Part shown: positions 13,319 to 26,044 of the stretch, in pieces
Layout of the letters: the number at the start of each line of letters is the position of its first letter
How positions within the stretch are numbered: position 1 is the stretch's first letter
Translations under genes and position numbers: made by a program
The notes under the pieces: model-generated
What the model was told of the DNA's origin: nothing
Databases searched by the model: none
The model's input: only the letters and a program-made list of their open reading frames with translations
Source of the DNA: Pneumocystis sp. 'macacae'
Taxonomy: Eukaryota; Ascomycota; Pneumocystomycetes; Pneumocystales; Pneumocystaceae
Reading direction: 5' to 3'
DNA: 64,000 nt
NCBI GenBank assembly: GCA_018127085.1
Contig: CM030730.1
Coordinates: forward strand, 418,531 to 482,530

Positions 13319-14166
13319 TTATAGCCATTTTTGTGCTTCTTTAATTGTTTCTCGACATATTTTAGAAATTTCATAGTCATTTAATGATTCACTTTTTTTG
13401 ATCGCTTGCACTAACGCAATTGTAATACCAACATGTCCACTATGTATCCATATTCTTCCATTTGATCCTACTGCTATTTCAAATGGTATCGATGCGCCTA
13501 ACGTTGATAAAAGAGGATGATTTTTGTCGAGAATTCTGTATTCAATAAGATTAATGATTATATGTTGAATTACATACTTTTGACATAAACGTCTTGATAA
13601 TCCATGAATAAGGAACCCTCCCTTTAATTCCCCAAAAATAGCGGATTTTTCATCTGTTCCATTTATACATTCAATTTCCGGTTCTATTTCTTTATCTGCA
13701 TATACTACTCGCGCGTATACCAGTGCCCCTATCTATTTTTTTAGTTTTTCCTTTCAATAGATTTTATATTTACTTGGAGATTTGGACGATTTTTTCGTGT
13801 CACATTTTCAAATGCTAATGCACCAAGTTGCCCTAGTCTTATTCCACATAGATCTACTTTATATCCCTCTGCGTGCCTAACCACTACTTGTCCTATTACT
13901 GAGTCACCTATTACAGGAGTATACTGTACATGTATTAGTAGCTTATAAAAGGCTTTATTCAATATCTTAAAACATACTTTTCGGCAATTATAATCAATGT
14001 AAAATGCCTTTTTACCAGTCTGTATGAGTTGACCTAATTGTGTAGAACGCAGTGTGTGTGAAGTACAAAAATATGTCAAACCACGTCCAACCCGTAGTTG
14101 TGCATCATCTGATTCATCAAAGGATATATGTTCTCCTGGAAAAACCACTGGTTGATGTATATTCAT
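13319..14166 (-). CDS. RRP40: Exosome cap subunit Rrp40
   Basis: Rrp40 is one of three S1/KH cap proteins of the RNA exosome. The product begins MNIHQPVVFPGEHI, followed by LRVGRGLTYF. It has an S1 domain (YTPVIGDSVIGQVVVRHAEGY; VDLCGIRLGQLGALAFENV) and a KH part (EIEPEIECINGTDEKSAIFG, then PFEIAVGSNGRIWI) with short introns near 13935-13985 and 13705-13745. An upstream in-frame stretch starts only with TTG, so I use the ATG at 14166. This leaves 59 bp to the divergent phosducin-like gene. Confidence 0.88.
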
Positions 14167-14225
14167 TTGTGCCCGTATGACTGGATATATGTCCCAGTTA
14201 TACGACGTGAACGTGTGCGCCAAGA
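14167..14225. promoter_or_regulatory. 59-bp divergent promoter between RRP40 and the phosducin-like gene
   Basis: The two start codons face away from each other with only 59 bp between them. The segment is less AT-rich than most intergenic DNA here and contains ACGACGTGAACGTGTGCG, with two CGTG cores. One short element must serve both genes. This is inferred from position. Confidence 0.45.
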
Positions 14226-15042
14226 ATGAATGAAGATACAGAATGGTAACTGGTATAGATGTAGTACATAGGTTTTAAACATATAAGGAATGATTTGCTG
14301 CGTGTACACGGTATTCTTCCACCACTGCCTACTAAAATAGACTCAGACGATGATGATAAAAATGATACAGCAAATGGTCCTGTTGAACTATCTCCAGATT
14401 CTGAATGGGAAGATTTAGAAGATGATCGGGTTGTGCAAGCATATATGTAGTTCTTTTGTATATAGTAGGTAAATATTAATGAACATTAGGCAACAGCGAC
14501 GAGACGAAATAAAAGCATATGTTGCACGGGCAAAATATGGTGAAATACTACCCATTCAGCGTGCAGAATGGGCTACAGAGGTTAACGAAGCTAGCAAGAC
14601 TGCGCCTGTACTTGTTTTTCTGTATAAAGATGCGTAAGATCCTTTCCACATTATGATTTGCTGATACAATGGGTGAGTCTAGAATTTTAGCAAGTCAACA
14701 TCTATCGAGGATACTTGTACAGCTGGCAAATGAGTACTTACATATAAAGATAGTAAAAATACAGGGAGATCAAGCAATCGAGGGCTATCCGGATAAAAAC
14801 TTGCCGACATTATTAGTTTACCGTGAAGGAGACCTTGTAGGACAGAAAATAAGTGTTTCACTGGATACTAAGATAGAAGGTAAGTAATATGAGTGTAAAA
14901 GCGGATTTTAAGATAGGGAGGAATGGAAGAATGGCTTATAGGAATGGGTGTAATTGAGCGTAGAGAAGTAAACAAATGTAGACGCCTGCGGATACATAAA
15001 ACAGAGTCAAGAGATGATATATATGAGTCAGAAGAGTTATAG
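14226..15042 (+). CDS. PLP1: Phosducin-like protein (PhLP2/Plp1 type)
   Basis: Exon 1 (14226-14245) encodes MNEDTEW. A 42 bp intron (14246-14287) is followed by NDLLRVHGILPPLP, the signature N-terminus of PhLP2 proteins (TEWND-LR--GILP). An acidic linker and a thioredoxin-like fold follow (APVLVFLYKDA, then LASQHLSRILVQLANEY, then YPDKNLPTLLVYREGDLVGQ), ending EEWLIGMGVIERRE and an acidic tail. Members assist CCT chaperonin in folding actin, tubulin or G-beta. The intron after KDA is odd: the best protein alignment needs a GT-AC intron (14634-14667), while a GT-AG alternative (14634-14682) drops five residues. Further introns lie near 14445-14490 and 14879-14925. Confidence 0.85.
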
Positions 15043-15200
15043 GATTTATTAAGATATATAAAGTCCTAAAAGTAAGAAAATATGATTTGAAAAAAAATAT
15101 AAAAAAATATAAGCAGATGAATGATTGGGGATGCGTGATTGAAATGCAGTCTAAATGCACCCAAAGAGTTATTTAATAAGGCCAGATAAAGACATTTTTT

Positions 15201-15785
15201 TTAATTTTTTCTTCTGAAAGAACAGCCCTCCATTAGACGGGCTTTTCCGCCAGTTGGTTGAGATAGAACACTAGCACATGTGCCACAAATCACAACAGTT
15301 TGTGCATGTGAGAAAATCGTTGTAATATTAAAGCAACCAGGGCATTTGACGTCCTATGCAAAATAAGTGGAAGAAAGCAAAAGGAGTGAATAACCATAAA
15401 GAAAGAGTTAGGACTTTGAACTAGTCTTTTGAGTTTGTGTTTTTGTGCTTCTGCTGCAGGTATAGGATTTAAAAGGTCAATGGCAAGCACCTAAGAAAAA
15501 GTTAATTATTTGTAAAAAAACATTAGCTGTTTTTGTTTTGGCAATTTCCAACTGCAGAATAAAAATAAATGTAAGAATGTTTGTTTTTCCATGAAACAGG
15601 CCAATAGCCTTGCAATAACTATACAGTATATTTGTTCTTTGTATATTTTTTATGAAAATAAAATTTTTACTTATTTAGTTAATCAAGATTGTTCTATTTT
15701 CTGACTTTAGGACTGTAATGTAAAGTTTTCTGTTAACTTTAAAAGCCAGAAGCTAAAACCATTGATATAGTTTGCAACATACCAT
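15201..15785 (-). CDS. RPS27: 40S ribosomal protein eS27
   Basis: The reverse strand encodes [20 protein letters not shown] and [10 protein letters not shown], then [36 protein letters not shown] and GCSFRRKN. This is unmistakable eS27, including the C-x2-C...C-x2-C zinc finger (CPGC, CGTC). The main exon starts at 15490 with GTG directly after a CTTAG acceptor and has no ATG of its own. The nearest upstream ATG followed by a strong donor is at 15785-15783 (ATG|GTATGT). It would make exon 1 a single codon and the first intron 292 bp, and would give the canonical [10 protein letters not shown] start. The second intron is about 41 bp, ending just before the DVKC codons. Confidence 0.93.
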
Positions 15786-17601
15786 AATTATTAAATAAGA
15801 TATTTAAAATTAATTTGTTGGTTCTGTTGAATAAAAAATTTCGCTACTAAAATAAGTTTGAAAAGTTTATAATATAAAATAATGTAAAACTTATACATAA
15901 ATTTTATATTTTTATATGAATTATGTTTTTATAAATGATAATATTTGTTTATAATTTTGAATTTTATAATATTAATTATTTAGAAAATAAAGATTAATAA
16001 TTAAAATGAAAAAATAATATTTTAGATTTCAAATTCTAGAAGAGATAAATTTTTTATATTCATAGCTCTGATTGAAAGTATTCCAGAGGATAACAATAAT
16101 ACTAGAAAAAGGATATTTATTGAATATATAATGTGTTTTATTATGTTTTAGATATCTATTTCTAGTATTGTTGAACTTTAAAGTTTGAAAACTGTAGTGG
16201 ATAGAGATTTTATTAAGTATTCTAATATTAATAAAATACATTACAGTTAAGTTTATGATTTTCTTTTAATATCCTTTTTTTTATAATAATTTTAAGTATT
16301 TTTCCTTTAAAATAATAGGTAATTCTCGAATATATTAAGTATTAATGATAATAATGTTCTTTAGAAACTAAAAGTTTATATTTTACTCTAATAATAACAA
16401 TACTTTTTAATATTTTTTATATTTTTAATAATGGATAAAAATGAAAAGAATTTTTATTTAGAATTTTATCCTATAAAAATAATGGATTTTTATAATATTT
16501 TTTGTAATTATTGTATTCTAATATATAAATTAAAATATTAAGTGGAAATTAAATAAAATTTAACGAATTTTTGAAAAATTTTAATATATTAAGATATCAT
16601 TAAATATATATGATTACCTTGGTTATTAGATCTATTTAAGAGCAAAAAACTAAATTAGAATGAAAACAGATATATGTATTGTTTATATATTACTTTAAAT
16701 ATTAATATTATTTGACTTTTTGGTGTATTATGTATATATATTTACAAATAAATACTTTTATTTTTTAATATTTTTAATATAGATTACCATTTTTTCAAAC
16801 TATTGCTTCAAAAATATTTTTTATAATATTATCTGTAAAAAGATATTTATATTTTTTGTTTGTAGAATGTTATATAATTAGATTTTATTATTATTTTCCA
16901 TGTATTAAATGATATTTCGGAATAATTTATTTTAAAATTTAAGAAATAAAATATAGAATTCAATCAACATTTATTTTAATTTACTTCTATTTTAATTTGT
17001 TTAAATTTATATTATAAAAATATTTTAGAAATTAAATCAATTACGTAAATTTTGAAGATTTATAATATTTTTAATAATTATAAAATAATTTATATTATAG
17101 TTAATAAAAATATATTTAAATCAAAAGTCATTTTATATTTTTATAGAGCTATAAAATCTAAATCATACTTAAATAAGTTATGTTGAGTCCATTTTATGAT
17201 CACTATCATTAATTTTTAAATATCGTAAAAAAATTGAAATATTTTTAAATTATCATTAAAAATTTTGATAAAATAAAACAATTTTTCATTATTTTAAAAA
17301 TATTCTACAAAACAAAATAAAAACTTAAGTAAAGCTAAATACTTAAGCTAATATTTTTAAAAGAGATTCATTTATTTTGCAAAAGTGTTTTAGATTATCA
17401 AAATTATTAAAATTATCAATATATATTTTTACAAACTTAATTTTGTTTTTAAATATGATTAATATCATTAAAATACATTGTTAGTTGAAAATTAAAATTA
17501 TAAAATGTTTTTTATATTTTTATTATAGATTGAATAATCTTTTTAACAATTATATTACATATCACTATTCAAAAGAAAATTATATAAAATTATTGATGGT
17601 T
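15786..17601. other. AT-rich gene desert upstream of RPS27
   Basis: About 1.8 kb with very few G or C bases. It contains the RPS27 promoter side and the 3' end of KOG1. Many runs of A and T, but no coding signal on either strand. The one short reverse frame near 16.03-16.24 kb has no recognisable content. Confidence 0.7.
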
Positions 17602-20600
17602 TTATTTTATATCACAACTAAAAATATTTATATTATTGTCACTTTTATTGGCACATGCTAAAATAGCTTTGTGAGGATGAAAATTTAAAGCATTAACCGA
17701 TACAATTTTTCCTTGATGCAAAAAACTAGAATAATATCGAAACGTAGATAAATTTAGCCCATCTGTATTCCAAACTTTAATATCATTATTATTAGATCCC
17801 CTATTATAAGGTCAATTATTTTTGAAATTAAAATAGGAAAAAAATACGTAGCAATACATGGAATGTGTTCATGTACAGAAAGTGATAGTAGACCATCTAA
17901 ATGAGCATTAATAGTTCGTATAGAATTATTAAGTCTAATATCCCAAAGTTTTATATCACCCGAGATACTTAAATTAGATATTTAATAATAATAATTACAA
18001 AAAATACCTTCCAGAAACAAGTTCCCGATTTCCACCTTTTTGCATGGTCACTTTGGGAATCCAGGTTTTATGTTCTTTCCATACTTTAACCATTGCATCT
18101 CTTGGAGGATTTCTTTGATCATAAATGCGTATAGCACCATCACCAAAACTAGCCACAAAAATATTACCTTCGATTTCATCTGAAGTAATTGATGTAACAT
18201 AATTCTTAGATCTTGCAGGTATATTCTACAAATGATTAAATATTAAAGTCTTGAAAATTAATATCATACACTTAAACACATTTCTTGGGATGTATCCCAA
18301 ATTTTAATAATTTCTGCTTCACCACCAACGAAAAGTATACCACGTTTCTGCTGCCAATTAACAACTAATCCACTATTACGATTCGATGGAACTAAATCTG
18401 TTAATGCCCTCCAAGCAGTAACAAGTTCTATAGATTCTGTATCATAATTTTTATATATTCGTATAATGCCATCAGAAGATCCAATTAATATATACCCAAT
18501 GTCATCTTGATTTATAAATTTTACATCAGTAATTCGTATTCCAAAAGTATTATTATTAGAAAATTGATTCAATTTTATTCCTAATTCCCAATCCCATACT
18601 TCTACATTATCCTGATCATTTGCACAAATAAGATGCGATTCAAATTCGTGAAATAAAAGGTGCGAAACTTGTATAAAACTTGATTTAAGATTACAAATTT
18701 GATTATTCCATGAAAGTGATCCTATATTAAGTCAAAATATATCTAAAAAATAATATTAAAGACCTGCTATGTCTTTTAAGTCATATGTCTTGTTTATAAT
18801 TTTTTCATTACGGTTTCTTCTCCATAGTCGTTGATTATAATTGACGCTTCCAGGCTCATCTGCTTCTGCTGGCTATTGAAAGTTAAAATAGACATAAAAA
18901 ACAAATAATTTTACCTTCATTTGAGGTTCTTGAAAATATTCACAACTCCAATCAAAAAAAGTACTTTGAGGTATATATTGTGATGATTTGTAAAGTTTTG
19001 GGTCAATTTTTTTTGGTAAAGGCTTAATTGAAGCTGGATAAAGGTTCCCATATTTAAAAAAAGTGTCTTCATCAGAAGAAAGACAAGATTCTAATGTTGA
19101 TGTCTCAATATAATTTCCAATTTTAAGATTTTTTAATGATAAAGCTATTGAGGCAGAACATTTTAACGTATTAGTTAGTTTTGAAGATGACAAATATTGA
19201 GTCCCAGAAGATAAAGATTTACTATTTTCGTCGGTAGAGTTAGAAAATTTTGATTTATGTATTGCATCATTCTTAGTGGTTATTATTTTTTTAATAATAG
19301 ATTTTGTTGCAATTCCAAGTTCTGACTTAATAAGCATATTATAAATTTTATTTACTAAGGAAGTACTAATTAGTTCTATTTCCAAAAATGGATCCACTGT
19401 GAGTAATAATAATGTTTTCCATACTGCTAAAATTAATGAATTTGTACTATAATTAATAAGAGGCTTTTTAAATTTATAGTCATTAAAATCTAAATCCACG
19501 TATTCATGTATTAAATGTTCAAATGCTGCAACCATTATTTTTTTATTATAACGTGAAATATATTGTGAAAGAAAAATTATTAATTCTTTACGTACTAAAT
19601 TTGAACCATCAGAAAAAAGACTTAGTGCTGACACAACAACATAATTTTCTTTAATAATTACTTCTTTTTTGTCAATAGAAAGCTCCATAAATGTAGTTAG
19701 AGCAACCAAACTAGCAGTTCGAACTTCTGGAACAGGATCTGACAATAATTTGCATAAACGATCAACTATATCTTCCTTAATTCCGAGCAATTTTGCATCT
19801 GAAAAATCTTTCCATATTTGACTAATACAAAGACATGCCCATTGTCTTAATAAAGGATCTTGATCATTAAGATGTACAAAGTTAGCTTGCAAAACACCAG
19901 AATTCAAACATGCAGATTGTCCTTGCTTAAAATTCCGAGAGAAAACACTAAGAATAAAAGCACACATTGCACGGTGCTCTGATATATTAGTAATTGATAA
20001 ATTTCCGCAAGTTGGAGAAAGAATTTGAACAAAATAGGAATAACCATCATCTTTGAGAAGATCAGATTGACAAGAATTATCAACTGCTAGAATTCTTGCC
20101 CATATAAAAACTAAAACAGGTTTTAGCTCTATAGCTGATGACTGTAAAAGCTTTAAAACATAGGGAAAAATTCCAATAGATAATGCAAGATTTACTGCCC
20201 ATGGACCTAAATCAAGAAATCTGCTAAGTAAAATTAAAGCCCCTAGACGATGAACTTGAGATAAAAGTACCTGAAGTACTATTGGTAATTGATCAGGTGC
20301 TTTTTTAAATACTGAGCCTTGTTCTAGCCATATTTCAAACGCAATTAATTGTTCTCTGAAAAAAGTACTATGTTTATATTCATATGCGGGACCACCATTT
20401 TCTGCTTCAAGTAATTGAGGTAATTGAGCTAAACATGCATCTACTGCTAAATCCCATGAATTCCACATTGGGTGATGATAAGTAGCAGGTAAAGAAGGAT
20501 AGGACATTGGATGGCACTGATGAACTCTCATTATTCTTTCTGCTAAAAGGAAATTTCTAAATAATGCGGCTACCATTAAATCCTGTCGAAATAATTTTTT

Positions 20601-21892
20601 GAATAAAGGCTTTGGAAGAATATTCCATGCAATACTATCGGTAATAGCAGTAAATATCCAATTCAGTTCACCAAGAGGTGTTCTTCTATCTTGCAAATGT
20701 CCAGGTATTTTCATTACCATATCTATAGTTATATTTGAAAGAAAAGGATTCTGTAAAACAAACCATCTAACTGCAATTTCAATAGGAGACGTTAAACAAC
20801 ATGTAAAAAGATCAGCAGGAAGATCTGGATTCATAGGCAACAATTCTTTGGGCCCGCATGCAGCTAATTGAATAGATTCTTTTTGTAACGGTGGTAAAGG
20901 GATACTTGAATCAAAAGCATGTTGTTTCTTAGCTTCTGCATCTCGCTGTTCTGCAAATTTATTAAAATTTATAAGAATATTTCCAGCCGCACTGCAATCA
21001 TATACGTATAAGCAAGGTGAACCTAGCCATGTCTGAAGATCATATAAAGATATTGGAATGTATTGAGTATAATTTTTGTTGAACACCCATATTTCACCAC
21101 TCTCAGTAGGCCTTGGAACCCCATGGCCATTATAGTGAAATAGTATTCGTTCATCTTTAGCATTACGGCGTTGAGTAGAGCAAAATTTTTTAGTTTCTTC
21201 TATAGAAGGATCGAGATATTGTTTGTAACGTGTACGCATACTAAGAGTTTCATATTGTTGCTGTAAGTTTTTCCCTATAGCTTCCAATGATTTTTGTGAT
21301 GGTAATGAAAAAGGATCAATCCAACATTCCAATTTTGCACAAGGACTTGTTTTAATTATATCAGGTGGGTCAACTCCAATATTCATGCATATGCATAATG
21401 CTGCTGAAACGGTTTTTAATCGTTCTTTCATTCTCCAATCCTGAAGTTTCTCTTTTTCATTTTCTGGCTTAGGAATACCATATGTTTCATGTCGTTTAGT
21501 AGCATAATGCATATAAAATATCTGATTCTTTTATTAGATACATATTAACATTAGAATAAAAACAATAAAAAACTAACTTTTCCGCTTTCGCAATTATAAC
21601 CCTGTGAATTATCTTTGTTTTTAAACCCATGACGAACTCTTATTATTTGAATTTTTGTTTCATTATTTTTTGGTGATATTTTTGTAACCAAGGTGCTTTT
21701 ATATTTTTCTTTTGACTCATTATCTTTTTCCACATTTTTATTATTTTCTTTTTCTCTTGTTTTTTCTAAATCAAACTGTTTAATAACTGTTTTATTTAAA
21801 TTTTTTATTCCAACTATATTGGAAAATTCATTGGTTTGTGCCGTTGCATTTTTTTTAAAAATATCGAGATTAATTTTATATTCTTTATTCAT
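17602..21892 (-). CDS. KOG1: TORC1 scaffold Kog1/Raptor (Mip1)
   Basis: Kog1/Raptor recruits substrates to TOR complex 1. A polar N-terminal extension of about 115 residues (from 21892) is followed by the Raptor N-terminal conserved, caspase-like domain: MHYATKRHETYGIPKP, LKTVSAALCICMNIGVDPPD, ILFHYNGHGVPRPTESGEIW and SPCLYVYDCSAAG. HEAT repeats follow (RLGALILLSRFLDLGPWAVN; DPVPEVRTASLVALT). After a Ser-rich linker, a C-terminal WD40 domain is split over short exons between 17602 and 18840 (for example DDIGYILIGSSDGIIRIYKN and GAIRIYDQR) and ends NIFSCDIK. Introns near 21510-21580, 18735-18765, 18235-18265, 17975-18010 and 17800-17850 were placed from frame changes. Confidence 0.95.
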
Positions 21893-22717
21893 ATTTAAGT
21901 CTTTTATTTCAAACTCTTGTCATATATTTGCTGTTAGATATTTTAATTTTATATTTCATCTATGAAATCCTTCATAGTTCGTCTCTATCGTAATCGTATA
22001 GTTTGCATATTAAAAAAATTAAGCTAATTTACCCAAAATGTATTAATAATCTATTGACTTCTGCATATATATATTAATATAAACTGTCATGTTTTATGTA
22101 AAATAGTTAATATTGTTTTTATTACATTATTAAATTTTAAAATATTTATTGAATTTGCTTATAACAAAACTATTATATTCTATTTCGGCGGTTTTTTAAA
22201 TTAAGATTATAGTATAATTGTGATTATATAATATATAAATATAATAATATATTTTTTTTGAAAAGTTTTATAACCGCGTTTATACAACACATTAGGATAT
22301 TTTGGAATAAATAATTTTAATTTCCAACATTTTAAATTATATGCAGATTATTATTTATATTTTATGTATCGAAAATGTGATGTTTTTATATTTTATATTG
22401 TTGGAATTATTTTAACTTTTTAAATATTGTAAATTTAATTTATTTTATAGAGAAACATAAAGCTTTATACTTTTAATATTTAAAGTAACAATCATAATAT
22501 ATTTTAATTTTAATATTTTATATTTTTAGAAATAATATTTTTTACGTGATTTTAAAGTTTCGAAAAGTTGATTTAGATTTAGTTATTTTAGAAATTTAAA
22601 AAATTACATTGTTATTTTTAAAGGAATTATATAAAAGTTTTGTAGCCTTAAGTTTAAGTACATATTTTCATTGAATTACTTAATTTAACTCTAATATTTT
22701 TTCATAGAAATTGGATA
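21893..22717. other. Divergent intergenic region KOG1/PMT2
   Basis: About 825 bases of AT-rich DNA between two divergent genes. A TTTTTTCATAG acceptor-like site at about 22698-22707 suggests that a further 5' exon of the mannosyltransferase could lie here, but I could not identify one. Confidence 0.5.
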
Positions 22718-25092
22718 ATGGTATATAATCTGTGTCACCTTATTGGTCAACCTAATATTAAATTGCAACCAAATGATATAAAATATCTTATTATTTTGAC
22801 GATTGTCGGTTCTTATGTTCGGTTATATATGTTAAATAGTCCATCTGGTCCAGTTTACCAAGAAGTTTATACAGGAAAGAGAATTTCTAAGTATTTATTT
22901 TTGATTGTTCTGTTTTTACTAATGTATTGATTTTAGTTACATTAAAAGAGAGCTTCATGTTGACAGGCATCCACCTTATGCGCTTATGCTTTACTCTTTA
23001 ATTGCATCTATTTTTAAGTTAGTTTTAGAAATATTTTTTATAATTGATTTTAATCAAGTATTTAGAGCTTATTTAAATTCTAATGTTTCTTATATATCTA
23101 TGCGATTTTTTTCTGCTATTTTTGGTATCTTTTTGATACCTGTTACTTTTTTTACATTAAAAGTTATGAAGTTTACAAGGAATACTGCTATCTTTGGTTC
23201 TATGCTGATTATCTTTGAAAATTCTATAATTACTCAAAGTCGTTTTTTATTTGTTGATTCATTGGTATTATTTTTAATCGCTTTAACGCATTTATTTTGG
23301 AGATTATTTGAAAATTATCAACAATTTTCTTTTAAAAAGACATGGTGGATGTATTTAATAGCAACTGGATTTACGTTAGGAGCCCTTATAAGGTCTCTAT
23401 TTTTTTTTATAACTTTATTTTTAAATATTAAATAGTACAAATTGGTTAGGAATTTTTACACTTGTCTGGATTGGAGTTTTGGGATCTTTACAATTATGGC
23501 ATTTTATAGGAGATCTTACTATAACTCCGGTAGGATATTATTTATAATTAATTTAGAATTTATTATTTATAGACTACATGGATTAAGCATTTTTTTTCAC
23601 GCATCTTATGTTTAATTATTGTCCCTATTTTATTTTACATTACTACATTTTATTTTCATATAAACTATTTAAAAAACGCAAACAATAATCTGTTTTTAAG
23701 TCCTGAGTTTTTATCTACACTTAATAACAGAAATGTTAAGAATGTGCCTTCATTAGTTCGTTATGGTTCTAAGGTAACTATTCGACACTTTGGTTCATCG
23801 GGAGGATATTTGCATTCGCATCCCCATTTATATCCTGCAGGAAGTAAACGTATTTTCATATTTTTTAATTGAAAAGGTTGACATTTTTTTCTAGAGCAAC
23901 AAGTAACCCTTTATTTATATGAAGATATTAATAATGATTGGTTAATAACGGATTCTGGTCATGATTCTTTGGAAAGTTCTTCGTCGATTTTAGATGGTTC
24001 TATAGTTAGATTATATCATTTAGAAACTGATAAAAGATTGCATTCTCATGATATTCGTCCGTCTTTGTCGGATACTGATTGGCAAAATGAAGTTTCAGGA
24101 TATGGATATAAAGGATTTGTTGGAGATAATAATGATCTTTTCAAGATAGAAATAGATAAATCAAGAAGTTATACTCAAGAATCTAAAATTAGCGTTCGTG
24201 CAATTCAAACAAGATTCCGTTTAATTCATGTATCTACTGGATGTGCTTTATTTTCTAATGATATTAATCTTCCTGCATGGGGATATGGTCAAATAGAAGT
24301 TACTTGTGCAAAAAACGGAATTGTTGAGAATAGTTTATGGTATATTGAGAATAATAGTCATGATGATTGTAAGATTTGTTTTATTTATATATTTTTAACA
24401 ATTAATATATTTAGTTCCTAATGATACTGAAAAAGTAACTTACAGAAAAATTAACTTTTTTCAGAAATTCTGGGAATTACAGAGATCTATATGGAAGAAA
24501 AAATTCGAATCTACAAATTTTTATGCATCCAACAATCATCCACTTTCATGGCCTTTCTTGAAACGCGGAATTCGTTTTTGGACAGAAAATGATAAACAAA
24601 TCTATTTTCTTGGAAATCCATTAATATGGTGGGTAGGACTTGTTTTTATAGGAATTTATATTATCTTAAAACTATTTAATATATTGCGTGATCAAAGAGG
24701 GTATCCGAAATGTAATGATAGTATGAAAATCCTAAAATAAATAAAGTTTACTAATTAAAAAAGAAACTCGTTTAAAATACGATTATCTTATTGGTACTAT
24801 TTTAATCGGTTGGGTTTTTCATTATCTTCCATTTTGTTTCATGAAAACGCAATTTATATTATATAACTATGTACCTTCTTTATATTTTTCTATTCTATCT
24901 TTTTGTTCTTTCTGGGATTATATAACTATTAGATTTTTTCAAAAATCTCAAACTAAATTGTTAACATTATTTTTTTTAAAAATAGTTATTTCAATTTATT
25001 TTATATTGTCACCTTTAGTTTATGGTTCTATTATGAGAAAAGAACATTGTAATTTTATTAAATTTTTAAAGACCTGGGATTTAGATTGTTGA
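22718..25092 (+). CDS. PMT2: Dolichyl-phosphate-mannose:protein O-mannosyltransferase, PMT2 type
   Basis: This ER membrane enzyme transfers mannose from dolichol phosphate to Ser/Thr of secretory proteins. The first luminal loop holds PSGPVYQEVYTGK, KRELHVDRHPPYALM and many membrane segments follow (22.98-23.66 kb). The central MIR region contains FGSSGGYLHSHPHLYPAG, QQVTLYLYED, DKRLHSHDIRPSLSDTDWQN and SGYGYKGFVGDNNDLFKI, which fits PMT2. After that come IYFLGNPLIWWVGLVF and further membrane helices. The acidic DE pair usual in loop 1 reads QEV-E here in part, so check that region. It has short introns near 22890-22935, 23412-23455, 23530-23575, 23850-23895, 24370-24420 and 24735-24760. The Ser/Thr-rich Msg tails encoded nearby would be plausible substrates. 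Confidence 0.85.
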
Positions 25093-25338
25093 TCCTGTAT
25101 TTAGAGATTTTTATATACTATATACTTCTTTTAAATAATTTTATATTTTTAATATTAATTTATTCTTAATGAAAATATAATTTTTATAAAATTTAATATT
25201 TTTAATTCGTAATTACTTTTAGCTTGCTATATAATAATATAATATTTAAAAAATATATACGTTTTTAAAATGATAATTTATAAAAGAACAATAACTTTTA
25301 ATAATATTTTACAAATTATTTACAGAAATTTTTTAATT

Positions 25339-25866
25339 TTAAAATAAAATCCACGAATCATCTGATTTTTTTAATTTTTTATATGAAGACTTATCATCAT
25401 AATCAGAACTTAAAAGTGAATACTCATCCGATGATATATTATATGATATGTTATTTTCCGTATCCCATGCAAATTCTTCCTGAAGAGCCAGTGTTCTTGA
25501 TATTGGTGACGTAGAATCAGAAAGATATATTTGTTTGACACTTTTTGTGTTACTTTCCTGTGATGAAAAAAAAGTATTTTGCTTTAATTTCATAGATTCA
25601 TTATGTTCCTTTGCTTTGGAACTTAATATAAAAATATTTTTTTTAGTATTTTTTTTGATATTTTCTTTATTTGATTTTTTATTTTTGCATTTATAGATAA
25701 TTGAATTGGAATTTAAAAGCTGTTCATTCTCTAAATTTTTCTTCTTTATTTTTCGTTTTTTACTATGTTCATAAGATACAACCCTTAATTTTTTATTGGG
25801 ATCTGATGGAGCTAAATGTTTAATAGGAGATAATTGAATAATAATTGGGTTTTTAAGAAACTCCAT
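25339..25866 (-). CDS. Hypothetical lysine/serine-rich protein, 175 aa
   Basis: A single open frame begins MEFLKNPIIIQLSPIKHLAPS. It is Lys/Asn-rich in the middle (KKRKIKKKN, NKKSNKENIKKNTKKN; nuclear-localisation-like) and acidic and Ser-rich at the end (SSDEYSLLSSDYDDKSSY). No domain is recognised. It lies between the convergent PMT2 gene (246 bp) and the divergent RSM22 (178 bp). Base use resembles its neighbours. The frame is uninterrupted over 528 bp in a stop-rich background, which is the main reason to believe it. Confidence 0.55.
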   Translation of the reverse strand: MEFLKNPIIIQLSPIKHLAPSDPNKKLRVVSYEHSKKRKIKKKNLENEQLLNSNSIIYKCKNKKSNKENIKKNTKKNIFILSSKAKEHNESMKLKQNTFFSSQESNTKSVKQIYLSDSTSPISRTLALQEEFAWDTENNISYNISSDEYSLLSSDYDDKSSYKKLKKSDDSWILF

Positions 25867-26044
25867 GCATATTGAATTTTTTCCTATTAAAATAGTAGAA
25901 ACAATTATATCTAAGATAATTTCTATCTATATTAAAGTGATTTTTTTTAATTGTAGTAAATTAACGTTAAGGATTTTTGATAGCTTTAAAACGTAGAAAA
26001 TATATCATAAATATTTATTACGAATTTTTAATATATATTTTTGA

